A stretch of 64,000 bases of DNA from Micractinium sp. NFX-FRZ (taxonomy: Eukaryota; Chlorophyta; Trebouxiophyceae; Chlorellales; Chlorellaceae): assembly GCA_029339195.1 (NCBI GenBank), contig JAPTJF010000004.1:124001-188000 (forward strand), read 5' to 3'. The notes beneath the pieces are model-generated. The model did not search any database. It was not told the origin of the DNA and saw nothing but the letters and a program-made list of their open reading frames with translations. The translations under genes and the position numbers were made by a program. This document shows positions 34,503-46,700 of this stretch, in pieces. The stretch's first letter is position 1, and each line of letters opens with the position of its first letter.

Positions 34503-36078
34503 GTCATGATGGCCGCCCGTATTGCCTCCCCTTTTCTAACCCCAGCCTGGAATGCAGCCAGCCATTGTTGGCCTCCTACTCCTCGACCCCACATCCCCCA
34601 TCTGGCATGCGCCCCGCATGGTCGCGACCCGTCCCTGCTCTGTGCGCGGCGCGCTCTTGTCAATTTTTTTGTGGCGCAGCAGTAGAGTTCGTGCTGATTG
34701 ATAACGCCCTCCCCCGCCCCTACCACATCCTCCCCTCTCTCCGCCCTCCCCTTGAAAACTGCCTCTTCCCTCCACTCCTTTCCACCTCTGCCTCCTGAGC
34801 AACAATCAAAAGCAGCACAAAACCAACCCATTCTCTGTCCCCTCTCTCCCTTTCTCTTCTTGTTTTGTGCCCGCTCCTTGCCCCCTCTCCTCGCTACGCA
34901 TCACCCCGATCAGTCCCCGCCCGTCCAGCTGCCCTTGAGTGCTCGATGGGCAGCAAGCTGTGAGCAGCAGAAGGGCCCAGGCCTGCTCACCCTTTGTCCT
35001 TGTTTGCACTTTCATTCCGTTTTTGTCCCTTTTTGGCGCACACGCGCTTTTGGGAGTGGCAGGGTGCATCGCCTGATTTGGGGGCTGAGCCACCCGGCCT
35101 GCACCCCTCCCCGCTCCACCGCTGTCATGTTATCAGCACTTCGTGCACCAGTCAATGTCCACACGCAGCTCGAAGAGCACCCTCGAAACAATTGGCATGG
35201 CAGTGCAGTGCGAACTACAGTACTTTTGCCCCAAGCAAGGCGCTCTGGGGCGCCGGCATACCCTGCCGAATAGGCAGGCAGGCAGGCAGGCAGGAGGTTG
35301 GAGTTGTCCAACAGGGGCCCACAGCACAGCAGCCACACACCACTGGGGCTCGTCCTGATGCGCGCTGCCTCTGTTCCTCTCCGTCTTGCACACTGAGCTT
35401 GCTGTTGCAGAGAACTTGCCTGCTGCAGACTTCAGAAGAGTGTAGCCACAGCATGTTTCCAGGGCCTTTGTGAGGCGCAGCAGAACATGCCCAGTGTGGC
35501 GCCAGCACCTCCAGGAGGGAGGAGGCTGGTGGGTGTGGCAAGAGCACAGGAAAAGAGCGCTTGCAAGAGCTGGGAAGGGAAGGAAACTACTGCATCGGTT
35601 GGGGGGTGTTGAATCGACTGGGGGCAGCTCTGTTTGCCAGAGCAGAAGCCAGAGTACAGACAGGGGGAGGGGCCCTGGGGCAAGGGAGGCAGGTTGTAGC
35701 ACACGAGGAGCAGGAGCAGGCGGAAGACAGAGCAGCTAAAAACATGAACGCTTGCGCCGGCGGCAACACGTTTGCTGCGTGCCACTCGGGGGGCACGTGG
35801 GGCGCGGGCACGCTGGGCGAGCTGCCTTCTGGCATGGTGCGCCCCCGGCAAACCATTGAGCGTTGGGTCAACCCAAGCAGGCCGCCCGCGGGCTGGTGCC
35901 GCCTGCCCGCCTCAAAGCCGTGGCGCGCTGCTGCCTGGCTGGGGGAGAGCTGCCTGCGCTGGCTGGTTGGAGAGCTCCCTGAGCTCAGAGCAGGCGCAGA
36001 GCTGCCCCGCCACGACTGCGCGCCGCTGAGTGTGGGCACGCCGCCTGGGCCCAGCGCAGCGGGCTGAGCGCAGCGGGC
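34503..36078. other. Convergent 3' region without a supported gene
   Basis: 1.6 kb between the stops of the winged-helix gene (+) and the reticulon gene (-). It contains a CAGG microsatellite at about 35275-35291. A plus-strand open frame near 35561-36067 has no recognisable motif. No clear TGTAA was found on either strand. Confidence 0.45.
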
Positions 36079-38746
36079 TCAGCGCACGTGGGACTTGCCG
36101 CCCACCGAGCGCATGGCAAACTCTTGGGCGGCCATGCTCATGCGGGAGGCGCGCTTGCGCACCGACATTGTGTAGGGCTCTGCAGGGCGGGCAGAAGGGG
36201 AGGGGATGCGGGGAAGGCTGTGTGAGGGGCAATGCTCATGCGGGAGGCAGGCTGCGCACACCGTGGGTGCAGGGCTCGGCATTGGGCAAGGATGGTGAGG
36301 GGACAGGGCGCTGGTGTGGCTCGAATGGGCAACAAGGAGGGGCACAGACACGGTGTGAGGCTCGGCGGGGGTACGGGCGAGGGTGGCAGAGATGGCGCGC
36401 AGGTGTGCATCCCTCAGCAGCGCCTTTGTGGGCCCCTGTTCCCAGGGCCCACCACCAGTGCGCTCCACATGCGCTCCAGCTCTGCCCTTGTCGAGCACCT
36501 GCCCCTGGCTGGAACACATGACAAACCTGAACACCGCTGGCCCGCAATGGCAATGAAGCCGCTCCACCTCGGCGGGCGCCAGCTGGCACCCGCTGGCACC
36601 CTCCCCTCCTTGCGCCCCCGCCCCGCCCATGCTCGCAGCAACCAAGCATGCGGCAGCAGCAGCAACAAGCAGCAGCAACAGCAGCAGACGCTGAGGGAAG
36701 CTGGCCACGGCTGCTGCACCGACCTGCAATGGCGATGGTGCGCTCCACCCCTGCAGGCATCAGCTGGCAGCCGCCTCTCCCCATGCCCCCCTGCTCGCCC
36801 ATGCCCGCAGCAGCCAAGCATCCAAAACCGGGTGGGGGCAAGGCGTGTGGGCTGCACCGACCTGCGATGGCGATGATGCGCTCCACCTCTGCAGGCTTCA
36901 GCTGGCAGCGCACCGCCAGCGCCCCCACCAGCAGCGCCACAAAGCGGGTGGCCCAGCAGCTGCGCAGCCAGAGGGAGCCCAGGACGATGGCGAGCACGAT
37001 GGCCTGGAGGGGGGGGGACAACACGTGAGGCACTGTTCACAGTGGGGAAGCAGCAGACGTTGGGTGGGCCCAGAAGTTAGGCAGCCAGAGGGAGCCCGGG
37101 ACGATGGCCAGCACGACGGGCGGGAGAAGGGGGCAGGGTGGGAGGGGAGGGGAGGGATGTGGTGCAAGGGCAGCACAGCAAGCGGGTGGGCCACGAGCCA
37201 ATGCAGCAGCGCAGCATGCAGGGCGTGCAGCGGCCCTCCATCGCCCATCCCTTGTGATTCACTGCCCAAACCATCGCTTGGCGGCACCAACCCCAGCACA
37301 GACCTTGTGCTTGCAGCGCGTCCCAGAGCGTCCCAGAGCGCGCTGGCAGCACCCACCAGCCCTACCACCCCTCACATGCACACACCTTGTGCTTGCGGGA
37401 CAGGCCCAGCGCGTCCCAGCGTGCGCTGGCAGCACCCACAGCACGCTCGTAGGCGGCCTGCACCGCCTCGTGGTTGCGACTGTAGGCGGCAGGCAGGGTG
37501 AATGCCGCCACAAAGCCCAGCGTGACCAGGCTCCAGATGCTGCAGGGAGCAAAGGGAGGGAGGGGGAGCGGAGGGAGGGAGGGGGAGGGGAGGAAAGGAG
37601 AGTTCAACTTGATGGCAACGGGGCGACAAAGGGTGGAAGGCGAGTGAGTGGAGTGACGGCTGCCAGGGGTTGGAGGGACGGGAGCGAGGGGAGGGGGAAC
37701 TGGTGGGGTGCCCGCTGGCGGCAGCTAGGGACACGCTGGAGTGAGACGCACCCCCCATCTCACAACTCTACCACAGCTAGGCTACCTGAGGTAGGAGCCC
37801 AGCACCGCCAGCGCCCACAGCGCGCCGGCCGTCTTCAGCGCCACCACAGGGTCGCGGCAGAGCAGGTAGGAGTCGTGGAGGCGGGCCAGGGCGGCCACGG
37901 CGTCGGCGGCGCGCTGCGCGGCGGCGGCGGCGGCGGCGGAGCCAGACCACCCGCCCGCCTCCTGCCACTGCTTGGAGATGAGCGAGCGGAGGAAGTTGAG
38001 GGCGAGGTCGGCCAGAAGCAGGTAGCAAACGGCTGCAAGGGAGTGAGGAGGGGAAGGCGGGAGGGAGGGGCGTGGGGTGGGGGGAGCGTGGGATGCGCTG
38101 TGCGCGTCTACAGACGGTGGAAGCGGAGCGAGAGAAATGGTGTCTCTCCAGGCAGCTCCCAGCTCAGTCGGTTGAGCGCGAGCCTCCGTCGCTGCCCTGC
38201 ATGCTGCCAAAGCAAGGCTGGCGGTATTGCCTTCCCTGCCCCTGCCCGCGCCCGCCGCTGCCACGCACCCACCAGTCAGCAGGGTCAAGCCGTGGGCGCC
38301 ACGCAGGGCAAACCAGGTGCCCGTGAGCAGCAGCAGGCCCAGTGCGGCCACCAGGTAGGTCAGCGGGGGGTTGCGGTACAGCAGGACGTCCTCCACCACC
38401 TGGCCGGCGGTGCGAGGGGACGCCGCGGCGTCGGGGGTTTCGGGGATGCCGGCGAATGCGACGCCGCCGGCGCGCTTGGCGCCGCCGGCACCCGCCAGCA
38501 CGGGGGTCTCCATCGGGGTGCTGCCCGCGAACGCGTTGATGTCCAGGTCCATCTGCGCCTCCTCGATCTGGGCCCTGCGCGGGTCGGAGGCAGGCGGAAG
38601 GCGGTCGCAGGTGCGGGCAGCTGCAGCTTGAAAGCGGCGGAATGGAGCCACCAGCGCCAGAAATGGTTCCCGACTTCCCACCTTTGCTTTTGGATCTGTT
38701 GTTTGAAAGCTATGGTGTCAGGGGGGGTGTCCAGGCCGCCCTGCAT
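36079..38746 (-). CDS. Reticulon-like ER membrane protein (RTNLB type)
   Basis: Six exons: 38746-38682, 38574-38273, 38032-37786, 37539-37386, 37003-36862, 36179-36079; 336 aa. Reticulons insert hairpins into ER tubules and curve the membrane. Seen in order: a short helical N-terminus (FKQQIQKQRAQIEEAQMDLD) and a linker, then VEDVLLYRNPPLTYLVAAL, which opens the reticulon-homology domain. Two long hydrophobic segments follow (LVAALGLLLLTGTWFAL and VTLGFVAAFTLPAAY), then a conserved-looking YSRNHEAVQAAYERAVG. A further hydrophobic stretch (AIVLAIVLGSLWLRSCW) and a basic tail end the protein. That last hydrophobic segment is extra compared with most plant RTNLBs. Exons 1 and 2 were joined because the splice restores an uninterrupted amphipathic helix. 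The last intron (36180-36861) contains decayed copies of exon edges. Confidence 0.8.
36136..36281. repeat. Decayed copy of the last reticulon exon beside the original
   Basis: 36136-36184 spans the final exon's 5' end and acceptor. 36234-36281 repeats it (gctcatgcgggaggc exact, the rest diverged). A weaker third copy is near 36339-36363. Confidence 0.75.
36713..36909. repeat. 59-bp duplication of the 3' end of reticulon exon 5 with its donor
   Basis: 36713-36771 matches 36851-36909 at 55 of 59 positions, and both read CQL-x-PA-x-VER-x-IAIAG on the minus strand. A more diverged third copy is at about 36535-36593. Confidence 0.85.
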
Positions 38747-40507
38747 GGCTGATCAAACGCGCTGCTGCTGCTCTGCTCACGGCGCACTGCTCAGTTGCAG
38801 CCGTGTGCAATGAAAGACGGGTAGGCGCGGGACGAAGGCGCAGAATGGGTGCGGCGTGGCGAGGCAGCCATTCAATTGGCGGCGGGAAGAAGGCCTGCGT
38901 GCCCGCTGGCACCGACCGCATGCCGACCGATAAGCAGGTAGACCAACTGAACACCTTGCCCCATCCGTGACTGCACAGCCTTGGCGACTTCATTACACCT
39001 TGGTGACGACACAGTGTCATGTGGGCACCAAATGGGGTGAGGAAGAGCAGCGCTGTGAACATGTGCGCGACATGGGGGGCGGTGCGTTTGGGGGTGCATG
39101 CGTTCTTAGGGGGTGAGGGGTGGAGAGGCACAAGCATCAAAGGGGTCACGCTGGCGGCGAAGAAATTGGGATCATGGGAGGCTCGTGTTGAGATGTGGAA
39201 AGCGCCTGATGTGGAAGGGTCCTGTATTCTCGGTCAGGCACATGAGGTGTGTGCCTCTGTGTGCAGTGAGCAGACAGTGGGGGGTGAGTGGGGGAGGGGC
39301 GGGGGTAGAAGGGCGAAGGGGGCAGTACTTCAGGTAGGCTTGTGGGGGAAAGGCTGGTCGGGATAAGCAAAAGGGGGGTGCGTGCATGGCACGTGCAAGA
39401 CTATCTTACGAGGCGCTCAGATGCGGCGGGGTGAGGGGTGTATATGGCATGCAACGTCGGTGCTCTATGGGGTGCGGAAGATGTGAAGCGGGGATTGAAG
39501 AAAGAATTTGGTGGATCAGGGGAGCGCCAGCCAGGGAGCAGGGGCGCCCCCCTCGAACAATTGTGTGCGCAGGGACGGGCAGAGCGGGAAGCGATAGGAT
39601 TGGGTTAGCAGGCAGTTGACAGGCGGGAGGGGCCAGGAGACGTAGCAACCAGAAAGAGAGAGGGTGGGTGTCTTACGCAGATGGACTTTGGTCAAGAGAG
39701 AGGGAGCATGCGGCCTGGGCCGAGGCGTGCAGACGAGACACTGGAGGTGGGGCGAAGGGTGGGGGGACGCACATGGTGAGGTGTGCAGGGCAGGGTGAAA
39801 TTGGGGGGAGGGGGTATGTGACAAGAGTGGAGAGCGGCGGGGCACTCAGGGTCAGCGGAGAGGCGAGGCATCAGGTCTGCGGTGAGGCAATCAATGCAGG
39901 GAAGACAGGGAGAGGGAGCAGGGAGGGGAAGGGAGTGGCGCCATGCACAAAAAGGCTGCAAGCAGCAGTGTGGTTGAGTGGGGTGAGGTGGGGTAGGAGG
40001 TGCCTGGAGGGCAGGGCATGCGCTCGCCCACGGAGCTTGTGAGCGGCTGGCTCGTGAGCAGGCACTTTGGAAGCGGGCGGGGCAGGGGCCTCATGCCTGC
40101 CACTGCTGCCGGTGGGCAGCAGCCCTCAGGTGCAGAACCTGCAGGCGCGCCTGCACCAGACGCTCTGGCAGCGGCTGCTGCGCAGGGTGAGGGGCCGCCG
40201 CGAGTTCAACCAGGCCCGGCAGCGCCGCCACGGGGCGCGGCCGGATGGGCAGCGGGCACCGTTGGATGGCCGGCGCAGCAAAGGGGGAGAGGAAGGGGGA
40301 GGTGCTGTCTGCGCTGTGCGGGGAGGGGGGCGGCACGCTGTCCGCGGCGGCATGGGAGGGCAGGGGGTGGTAGCGGCAGAATGCCGAGCCGTGTGACTCT
40401 GCCGGTGCGAGGGCCCTGTTGCGCTGTGCAGGCGGTGCCGCAGGCTCCGGCACCGCCGCTGGGGCGGCTGCCGCCGCCGCCCTGACTTCCGCAGCCGCAC
40501 GCCGCAG
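38747..40507. other. Gene-free region with strong purine strand bias
   Basis: This lies between the 5' end of the reticulon gene and the 3' end of the RWP-RK gene. About 39060-40020 is G/A-rich on the plus strand with many GGGG runs. No exon is supported there. A splice-bounded plus-strand segment at 40130-40186 is discussed in the findings. Confidence 0.45.
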
Positions 40508-42318
40508 CTACGGGTAGCGTGCTGCCGCCTTCAGCAGCGCAGCCAGCAGCGGCAGGGCTGCCTGCGGCGCCTCGGGCACCTGCTGCTGAGGCCGGTGCTG
40601 CGACACATTGCACCGCTGGGCGGGGTTGGTGAGGGGCGGCGGTTGCAGGGCGGGGAACTGCGCCGTGCGGGGCGGGACGTGGGCAGCTGCGGATGCTGAG
40701 GCCGCAGACGGCTGAGGGGAGTGCATCTCAAGGTGTGTGCCCTCAGCGACAGCACCGCCGTTGGCCAGCACGGCCGCCTGCCCCCGAGCGATGCGCTCCG
40801 CCGCCGCTGCTTTCAGCCTGATCAAGGCTGCCTCCTGCAGCGGGTCGTCGGGCCGGGCCGTCAGGCGGCGGTCCACCTCCCCGCACACGTCGATCAGATG
40901 CACATCAAGCGCCGCTTCGTCGCCGGCATGAGCAGCCGCAGTGGCGGCCCGCAGCAGCGCGCGCAGGCTGGGCCACTGCTGCTGCTGCTGCTGCTGCTGC
41001 TGAGGGTGCTGTGTCTGGAGGGAGCTGGGCCCAGGGGGAGGCCGGGGCGCCTGCTGCAGCTGGCTGCTGCGGAGGGCGGGGTGCTGCTGTGCCTGCTGCG
41101 TGGGGGGTGTTGCAGCTGCTGGGTCCACCAGCATGGGGGTGGGTGCTGCTGCTGCCGCACAGCTGCGACCCCAGCTGGCAAGGCCGCCCACGGTGCATGC
41201 CACGTCTGCCAGGCAGCTCAACTGGTTGGGCGGGCTGCAGGGGCCGGGGGCAGCGGCGGAGGAGGGCAGGGGCTTGGGCGGGCGGGCGGGCGCCGGCGCC
41301 AGGCTGTCGGTGGCGCTGCTGCCGCTGCTGTGGTCGGGGGCGTGCGCGGCGCCAATGCCAAAGTGCGTGCTGCGAGCTGGCGGGCTCGCTGCAGGCGGGG
41401 CCCCCTGGGACAGGGGTGCCGCGTGCGGGTGCACGGCCGCCGCTCCGGGGATGGCTGCAAGCGGCGGTTCCACCAGCCCCATTGCCTTCAGCCGGCGGTA
41501 GGGCCAGCGCTCCAGGCCGAACTGCAAAAGGCAGAGACGCCGTGATTGTGCGCTGGGTTTGGGTGTGCGGGGCTTTGTGCGGCTGGATACCCGTGGTGCA
41601 GTCCGGTGTTGCATGGTTGCCACCAACCCGCCCCTTGCAGCGCGCCGGAGCAGCACCCAGTGCACGCCCACCTTGCGGCAGAGCCTTTTGAATACAGTGA
41701 ATGAGACTCCGGTCGCTGCAGCTGCTTGCTGGGCTGGCTGCAGAGGGGCAGGGTGGGGAGGTGGAGGATGTGGGGTTGGAAAGCAAGGGAGAGAGGCGGG
41801 GTGGCAGCTGCCCGCTGGGTGGAGCCTACCTCCGGGGGTCTGCCCCGGAGAGCCGCGGCCGGCGGTCAACCTGGCCTGTCAGCCTACCCAAAGCGCTGCC
41901 CTTGTGTCAGTGCACAGGCACGGCGGCAGTCCAGGCAGGTCGTGCCGGCTGGCACGACCGGGCATGCCTTAAAACCGGAGGGAGCATCAGAGCTACGCAA
42001 CTGCTCTGCAACTATAGCCTGATGAGGCCAACATGCTGCTAGGGGTGCAGAGTGAGGCTGGCGCTTGTGCCCAAACATCGAGGCCTTACCATATGGAAGT
42101 GTGCAGCCAAGTCCGCCGCTGTGACTTCTTCTACATACCGACCTGCAGACATACCCAAACGAGGAGAATTGAGCGCGCAACAGTCCCGGAGAGGCCGCGG
42201 CAGGTATGTACCAGTTGCAGGCCTGCACCACTCTCATACCTGCTTTTGTCCGCTTGCGGCGCCTGATCACATGCCGTGTTGGGGTTTCAGGTTCGGAAGA
42301 GCGACTGCATGGCTCCAT
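40508..42318 (-). CDS. RWP-RK domain transcription factor
   Basis: Four exons: 42318-42240, 42142-42090, 41737-41672, 41521-40508; 403 aa. RWP-RK factors bind DNA and control nitrogen responses or gamete and egg identity in green plants and algae. The domain is near the N-terminus and spread over all four exons: a basic lead (HVIRRRKRTKAG), then VTAADLAAHFHMPAQQAA, then GVSFTVFKRLCRKFGLERW and PYRRLKAMG, the last containing the signature RWPYR at about residue 71. The remaining 320 residues are Ala/Gln/Pro-rich with one helical patch (DPLQEAALIRLKAAAAERIA). Lacking a visible PB1 domain and being short, it looks RKD-like rather than NIN-like. The ATG at 42318 is the best-context Met; the frame stays open upstream to another ATG at 42585. 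Confidence 0.88.
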
Positions 42319-43010
42319 GGGCCAGGAGCGGCGACGCGTGTACCGCAAGTTGGCCAGAAGGCTCTGAACAGCGAGTAAACGAGCTATGATGCTGCCAACG
42401 TAGTGGACGAGAACGCAGTGGGCGATAATGTGCCACTTTTGGGAGCTCAGCGGCCTGAGGAAGCCACTGACGGCCACGTCAGCCTCCGATCCGGATTCCC
42501 GGGCGCTAACTGCATAGTTTACCCAACCGGAGAGTCTTACTCCGCGTGTAGGCTCATGGGAGGGCCTGGGGGCTGCCCACCACATACAAGCCCTGTGGCA
42601 CCCTCAGGGTAGCTGCTGCATAAACCAGCACCGCTGTGCGTACAAAGCCTTACACAATTAACACACACTTGACGCCTGGCTAATGCTCACGACTGAGTTG
42701 CTCCAAATCGTGCATCACACAGGCGTGGCGACCGCGCCCCAGAATCCAGGAGCAGCACTCCGCCGCAGCTGCATGCTGTACTCGTCCTGGCAGGTTGCAG
42801 CGGAAAGTTCCTCCGTCCTGGCCTTTGTGGGCCGCCGACCGGCCTCCGTCCCCCCACACTCCCATACAAGCACTCACTCACAGACGCATGCAAGCATGCA
42901 AGGAGGAGATCACTGCCTGGTTGTTTGCTACATCGGTGGGTGTTCAACCAGGGCACATTGCGAGCGAAGGGGCACATCAGCCGCCGGCGCCAGCGCCCAC
43001 TGGCGCTGCG
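42319..43010. other. Intergenic region between the RWP-RK and SNM1 genes
   Basis: Both flanking genes are on the minus strand. It holds the RWP-RK promoter, or an extended 5' coding region if the ATG at 42585 is used, and the SNM1 3' UTR with a TGTAA at 42654-42650. No other exon was seen. Confidence 0.55.
42650..42654 (-). terminator. TGTAA poly(A) signal candidate for the SNM1-like gene
   Basis: Minus-strand TGTAA about 357 nt beyond the stop at 43011. Motif match only. Confidence 0.4.
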
Positions 43011-43739
43011 CTACTGCCCGCGCAGCAGGCGGACGAGCGCCTGCGCCTTGGGGCCGCCGCAGTCAGAGTTGACCGAGGGTATGATTGTGTGGGGGCGGAA
43101 CCAGTCCACAAAGGCGCGCAGCTCGCCAAAGCTGCTGTGCTCGCTGTAGGGCACCTGCAGGAAATAAGAGGGCATGACCATTGACAGGACACACGAGGCT
43201 GTGCTCGCTGTAGGGCACCTGCACGGAACGAACGAATGAGAGGGGGCTATTGTTGGTGACAATGCAGATCCGCGGTGGCGCTGGCCAGGGGCAGCTCTAC
43301 AACGGCTGCATCACACCAACACCGCCCAACACGCACCCGCCACGAGTGAGGCCAGCTGTCACGTGATGAGCCAGGTCAGCAGGCTGCTCCATGCTACGGT
43401 TGGTGCACGCACTGCCCCAACGGGTGCCCACTTGTCCATCCCATGCCTCCACCCCCAGCCAGCCCCCCGGCCAGACCCCCAGCCAGACACCCCCTGCACC
43501 CGCTGCTGCTCCTGCCGCCCGCCCGTCCTTGCTTGCCTGGTAAGTGATGACGGTGCCCTTCTGCCGGCGCCGCCCGCGCGCCCGCGTCTGGTTGGCGTCC
43601 CGCTGGTGTGCCCATCCCGTGGGCTGGAACCCCACGGCTGCAGGGGGGCGGGGAGGGAGGGAGGGAGGGGCGGGGCAGGGGAGGCGGCAAGGGAGGGAGG
43701 GAGGTGGACACAGGGAGGGAGCGGGCACCTGGCAGGACG

Positions 43740-43775
<36 letters not shown>

Positions 43776-46700
43776 CTCACCCGCCGCTGTACCAGTGCAG
43801 CACGCTCACCCTCCGGTACAGCCGCAGGCCTGCTGCTCCCTCCGTATGGTTCCCAGGCTTGGTGCCTAGCCCGCCCCTTCCTGGCCGCCTGCACACATGA
43901 AGCGCCTGTCCCCAGACTGGCCACCCAACTCACACAGGCCATGCTCCGGCCAGCTGCAGGCACCCGGCACGCTGCCCTGAACGCCAGCCTGGCGCCCTCC
44001 AACACGGCCCGTCCCGCCACGCACCCACGCTGCCTGTCACCCAGTGTTGTTGCTCCCCTTCTGGTGGTGCCTCGGCATGCCACCAAGCCCACCAATCCGG
44101 ACCCTCCGCTCGTGTTGGTCAGCAGCACACCCGTGTCCCAATCATGTCTCAGTTGTGTTTGATGTTCAAAAAGATGACCCAGGCCACCCACCGTTTGTGA
44201 ACCGCCCCCGGTAGTGCTTCAGCAGCTTGGTCATGTGCTTCTGGCTCACCATCCACAGAGGCACTGCCGCATGACAAGGGGGGAAGGCGAGGGGGAGCTT
44301 TGTTGAGGTGCGTGAATGCACCTGGCCTGGGCCCATCCCTGAACAAATGCCAGCCCGCTCTGCCCCTGCACTGGGACCCCACCCCACCCACGTGCACATT
44401 GGTATCTTGGCCTCGCGCCCAACCTGCTGGTGCACGCGCCCCTAGCGTCGGCTGCCCACATCCCTACACCGAGTGCGCAGCACAACACACGACCGCACCA
44501 CCCACCCGCCAGCAGCTTTGCCTCGAGAGTCCCCCTGCCCAGAGCCCCCTCACACACCCCACATTGCACACCACACTGTAGACACCCGCAAGCGTCCCTG
44601 AGCACCCCCCCACCCCTCCGCCCCCGCCTGCACACCCTAAACGACGCTCTCACCCGCGTGCAGGTTGGTTTCGTGGTCGTCGGTGGTGAGCAGCGAGGCA
44701 TACTCCTCCGGGAGGTCCAAGCAATCCAGGATCTGAAAGCGGTGGGCGGAACGGGAGAAGCAAGCATGTGTAAGAGAGGGGTGTGCAGGGAGGGGTGGCA
44801 GTGATGCGTGCTCCGCTGGCAGGTCCAGGCGGTTCCAGAATCTGAGAACCCAGGAGGGGGAGAGGGGCCGGCAGGTTTGTTTGGTATACAGATCAAACAG
44901 GCCCAGGCAAGTTCAGAAGTGGGTGGGAGGAGGAGCGGGCGGGAGGCAGCCAAGTAGGTAGGTACAGGTGGTTGCGCCTCCCTGCCACACCTGCCCCCAC
45001 CCACGCCACCCTCACCTTTCGGTGAGGCAGAAAGGTGAGGGTGGCGTGGGTGGGGGCAGGTGTGGCAGGGAGGCGCAACTAAGCGCAACCCCACGCAGCT
45101 GAGGGGCCTTGGTGTGGGGCGGCATGAGGTGAGGTGGGATAGTTGCAGGTGTGGGGTTTAGGTCGGCAGAGGGGGCGAGGCGGGCATTGCGGTTGTGAGT
45201 AGATGTGCAGTCGGGTGGGCACGTGGACACGGCTTGCCGCCTGTTGCCCCGCGTGGCGATGCTTGGCCATGTAGTCTGCTGTGGGCGCCACCAGCTACGG
45301 ACCAAACTGACTTGTGAGGGCAATGGCCCGCCCCACCCTGCCCACACGCTCGCCACCCACACTGACCTTGCGCTTGGCGACCGACACGTATATCCTGCGC
45401 TGCAGCACGCGCGCCGCCTCCAGGAACAGCCGCTCCTTGCCTGCGAGGGGCAGGGCAGCAGGCAGGGGAGGGGAGGGGAGAGCTGGGCAGGGCGGGGCAA
45501 GGCAGAGGATGGCAGGAAAGGTGTGCAGGGCGCGGCAAGGCGCGGCGGAGCAGGTGTGCAGGGCACAGGCGCACCCCGTGGCTCGGCTTCACACCCCAAC
45601 TTCAGGCCTGCTGCCGCTTGCCAGTGAAGCTGCCTGCACCCGCCTGTTGCCCCCACAGCCTGCTGCCCCCCCTGAGATTGGACCCACAAACGCACTGCCA
45701 CCCACCCACCAATCGTGTAGGACCCAAACAGGAAGAGCGTTTTCGGGTTGAAGGCCTCCGCTTTGACGGCATCAATGGCAAAGCGCAGCACCTGCCAGGG
45801 CAACCGGTTGGGTGCATGAGTGGCATGGGAGGGAGGGTGGTGTGAAGCCGGGGAAGGATCGGAGTCTGGGAGGGCAGCGGGCACGCCAGGAGGAGCTCCC
45901 TGGCCGGATCCTGCTCTGCAAAACCACACACGGAGTCACCCTGGGCCACACACAAGCCCCACCACCCGCCCCACCCACACAGACCGGCGCCCGCATGTGC
46001 CCGCTCACCTCCTTCTGCGAGGGAAAGGCATACTCAGGCGAGCAGTAGGTGGTGTCCAGAATCAGGTCGGCACGGCCCCTGCAACCAAACAACACACGCG
46101 CGGGTGCCGGCGTAAGTTTGCTAGTGCGGAACGTGTGCAGGGTGGGATGGGCACCAGGTGTGGAGGCCTGTCAGGCGGGCCAGCGCCCAGCAAAGGCAGC
46201 ACAGCAGCAGCAGCAGCAGCAGCAGCAGCACACCTGACCGCCGCCAGCGCCGCTTCCTGCTGCATGTCCTCTATCAGCCGGCAGTCGCCTGCAAGGTGGG
46301 GACAAGGGCAGGTGGCAGGGCAGGGCACGAGATGGGGCAGGGGCGGCCAGCAGTGGCACACATAAGCCAGCTGTTTCACAATTCGTATCAAATATCAGCG
46401 CCATTACTGGGTGCTCCAGGGAGTTGCACACCAGAGTTGCAAGGTGCAGGCGCATGGTGTGCCGCGCCTGCTGTGTCATGCACTGCACCCCTGCCCACCC
46501 CTCAACCCGCTTCCTCCCACCAAGGCGCCACCCACCCGTGTGCAGCACCGCGCGCCGCCCCGGCGGCTCAAACAGTATCATGGCAGCACCCGGGCAGTGG
46601 TTGGCCTCCACAAAGGTCACCCGCACCCCATCCACGGTGATGGGGGAGTTGAGGGGCACCTCCCTGCGGGGGTGGGTGGGTAGCGCAGCGTGGCATCGCA

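Noticed and set aside
35561..36067. A 168-codon plus-strand frame
   Set aside because: No recognisable motif and no splice partners; probably chance in the 3' region.
42319..42585. N-terminal extension of the RWP-RK protein to the ATG at 42585
   Set aside because: The frame is open but the extension has no conserved feature; the ATG at 42318 has better context. It cannot be excluded without 5' transcript data.
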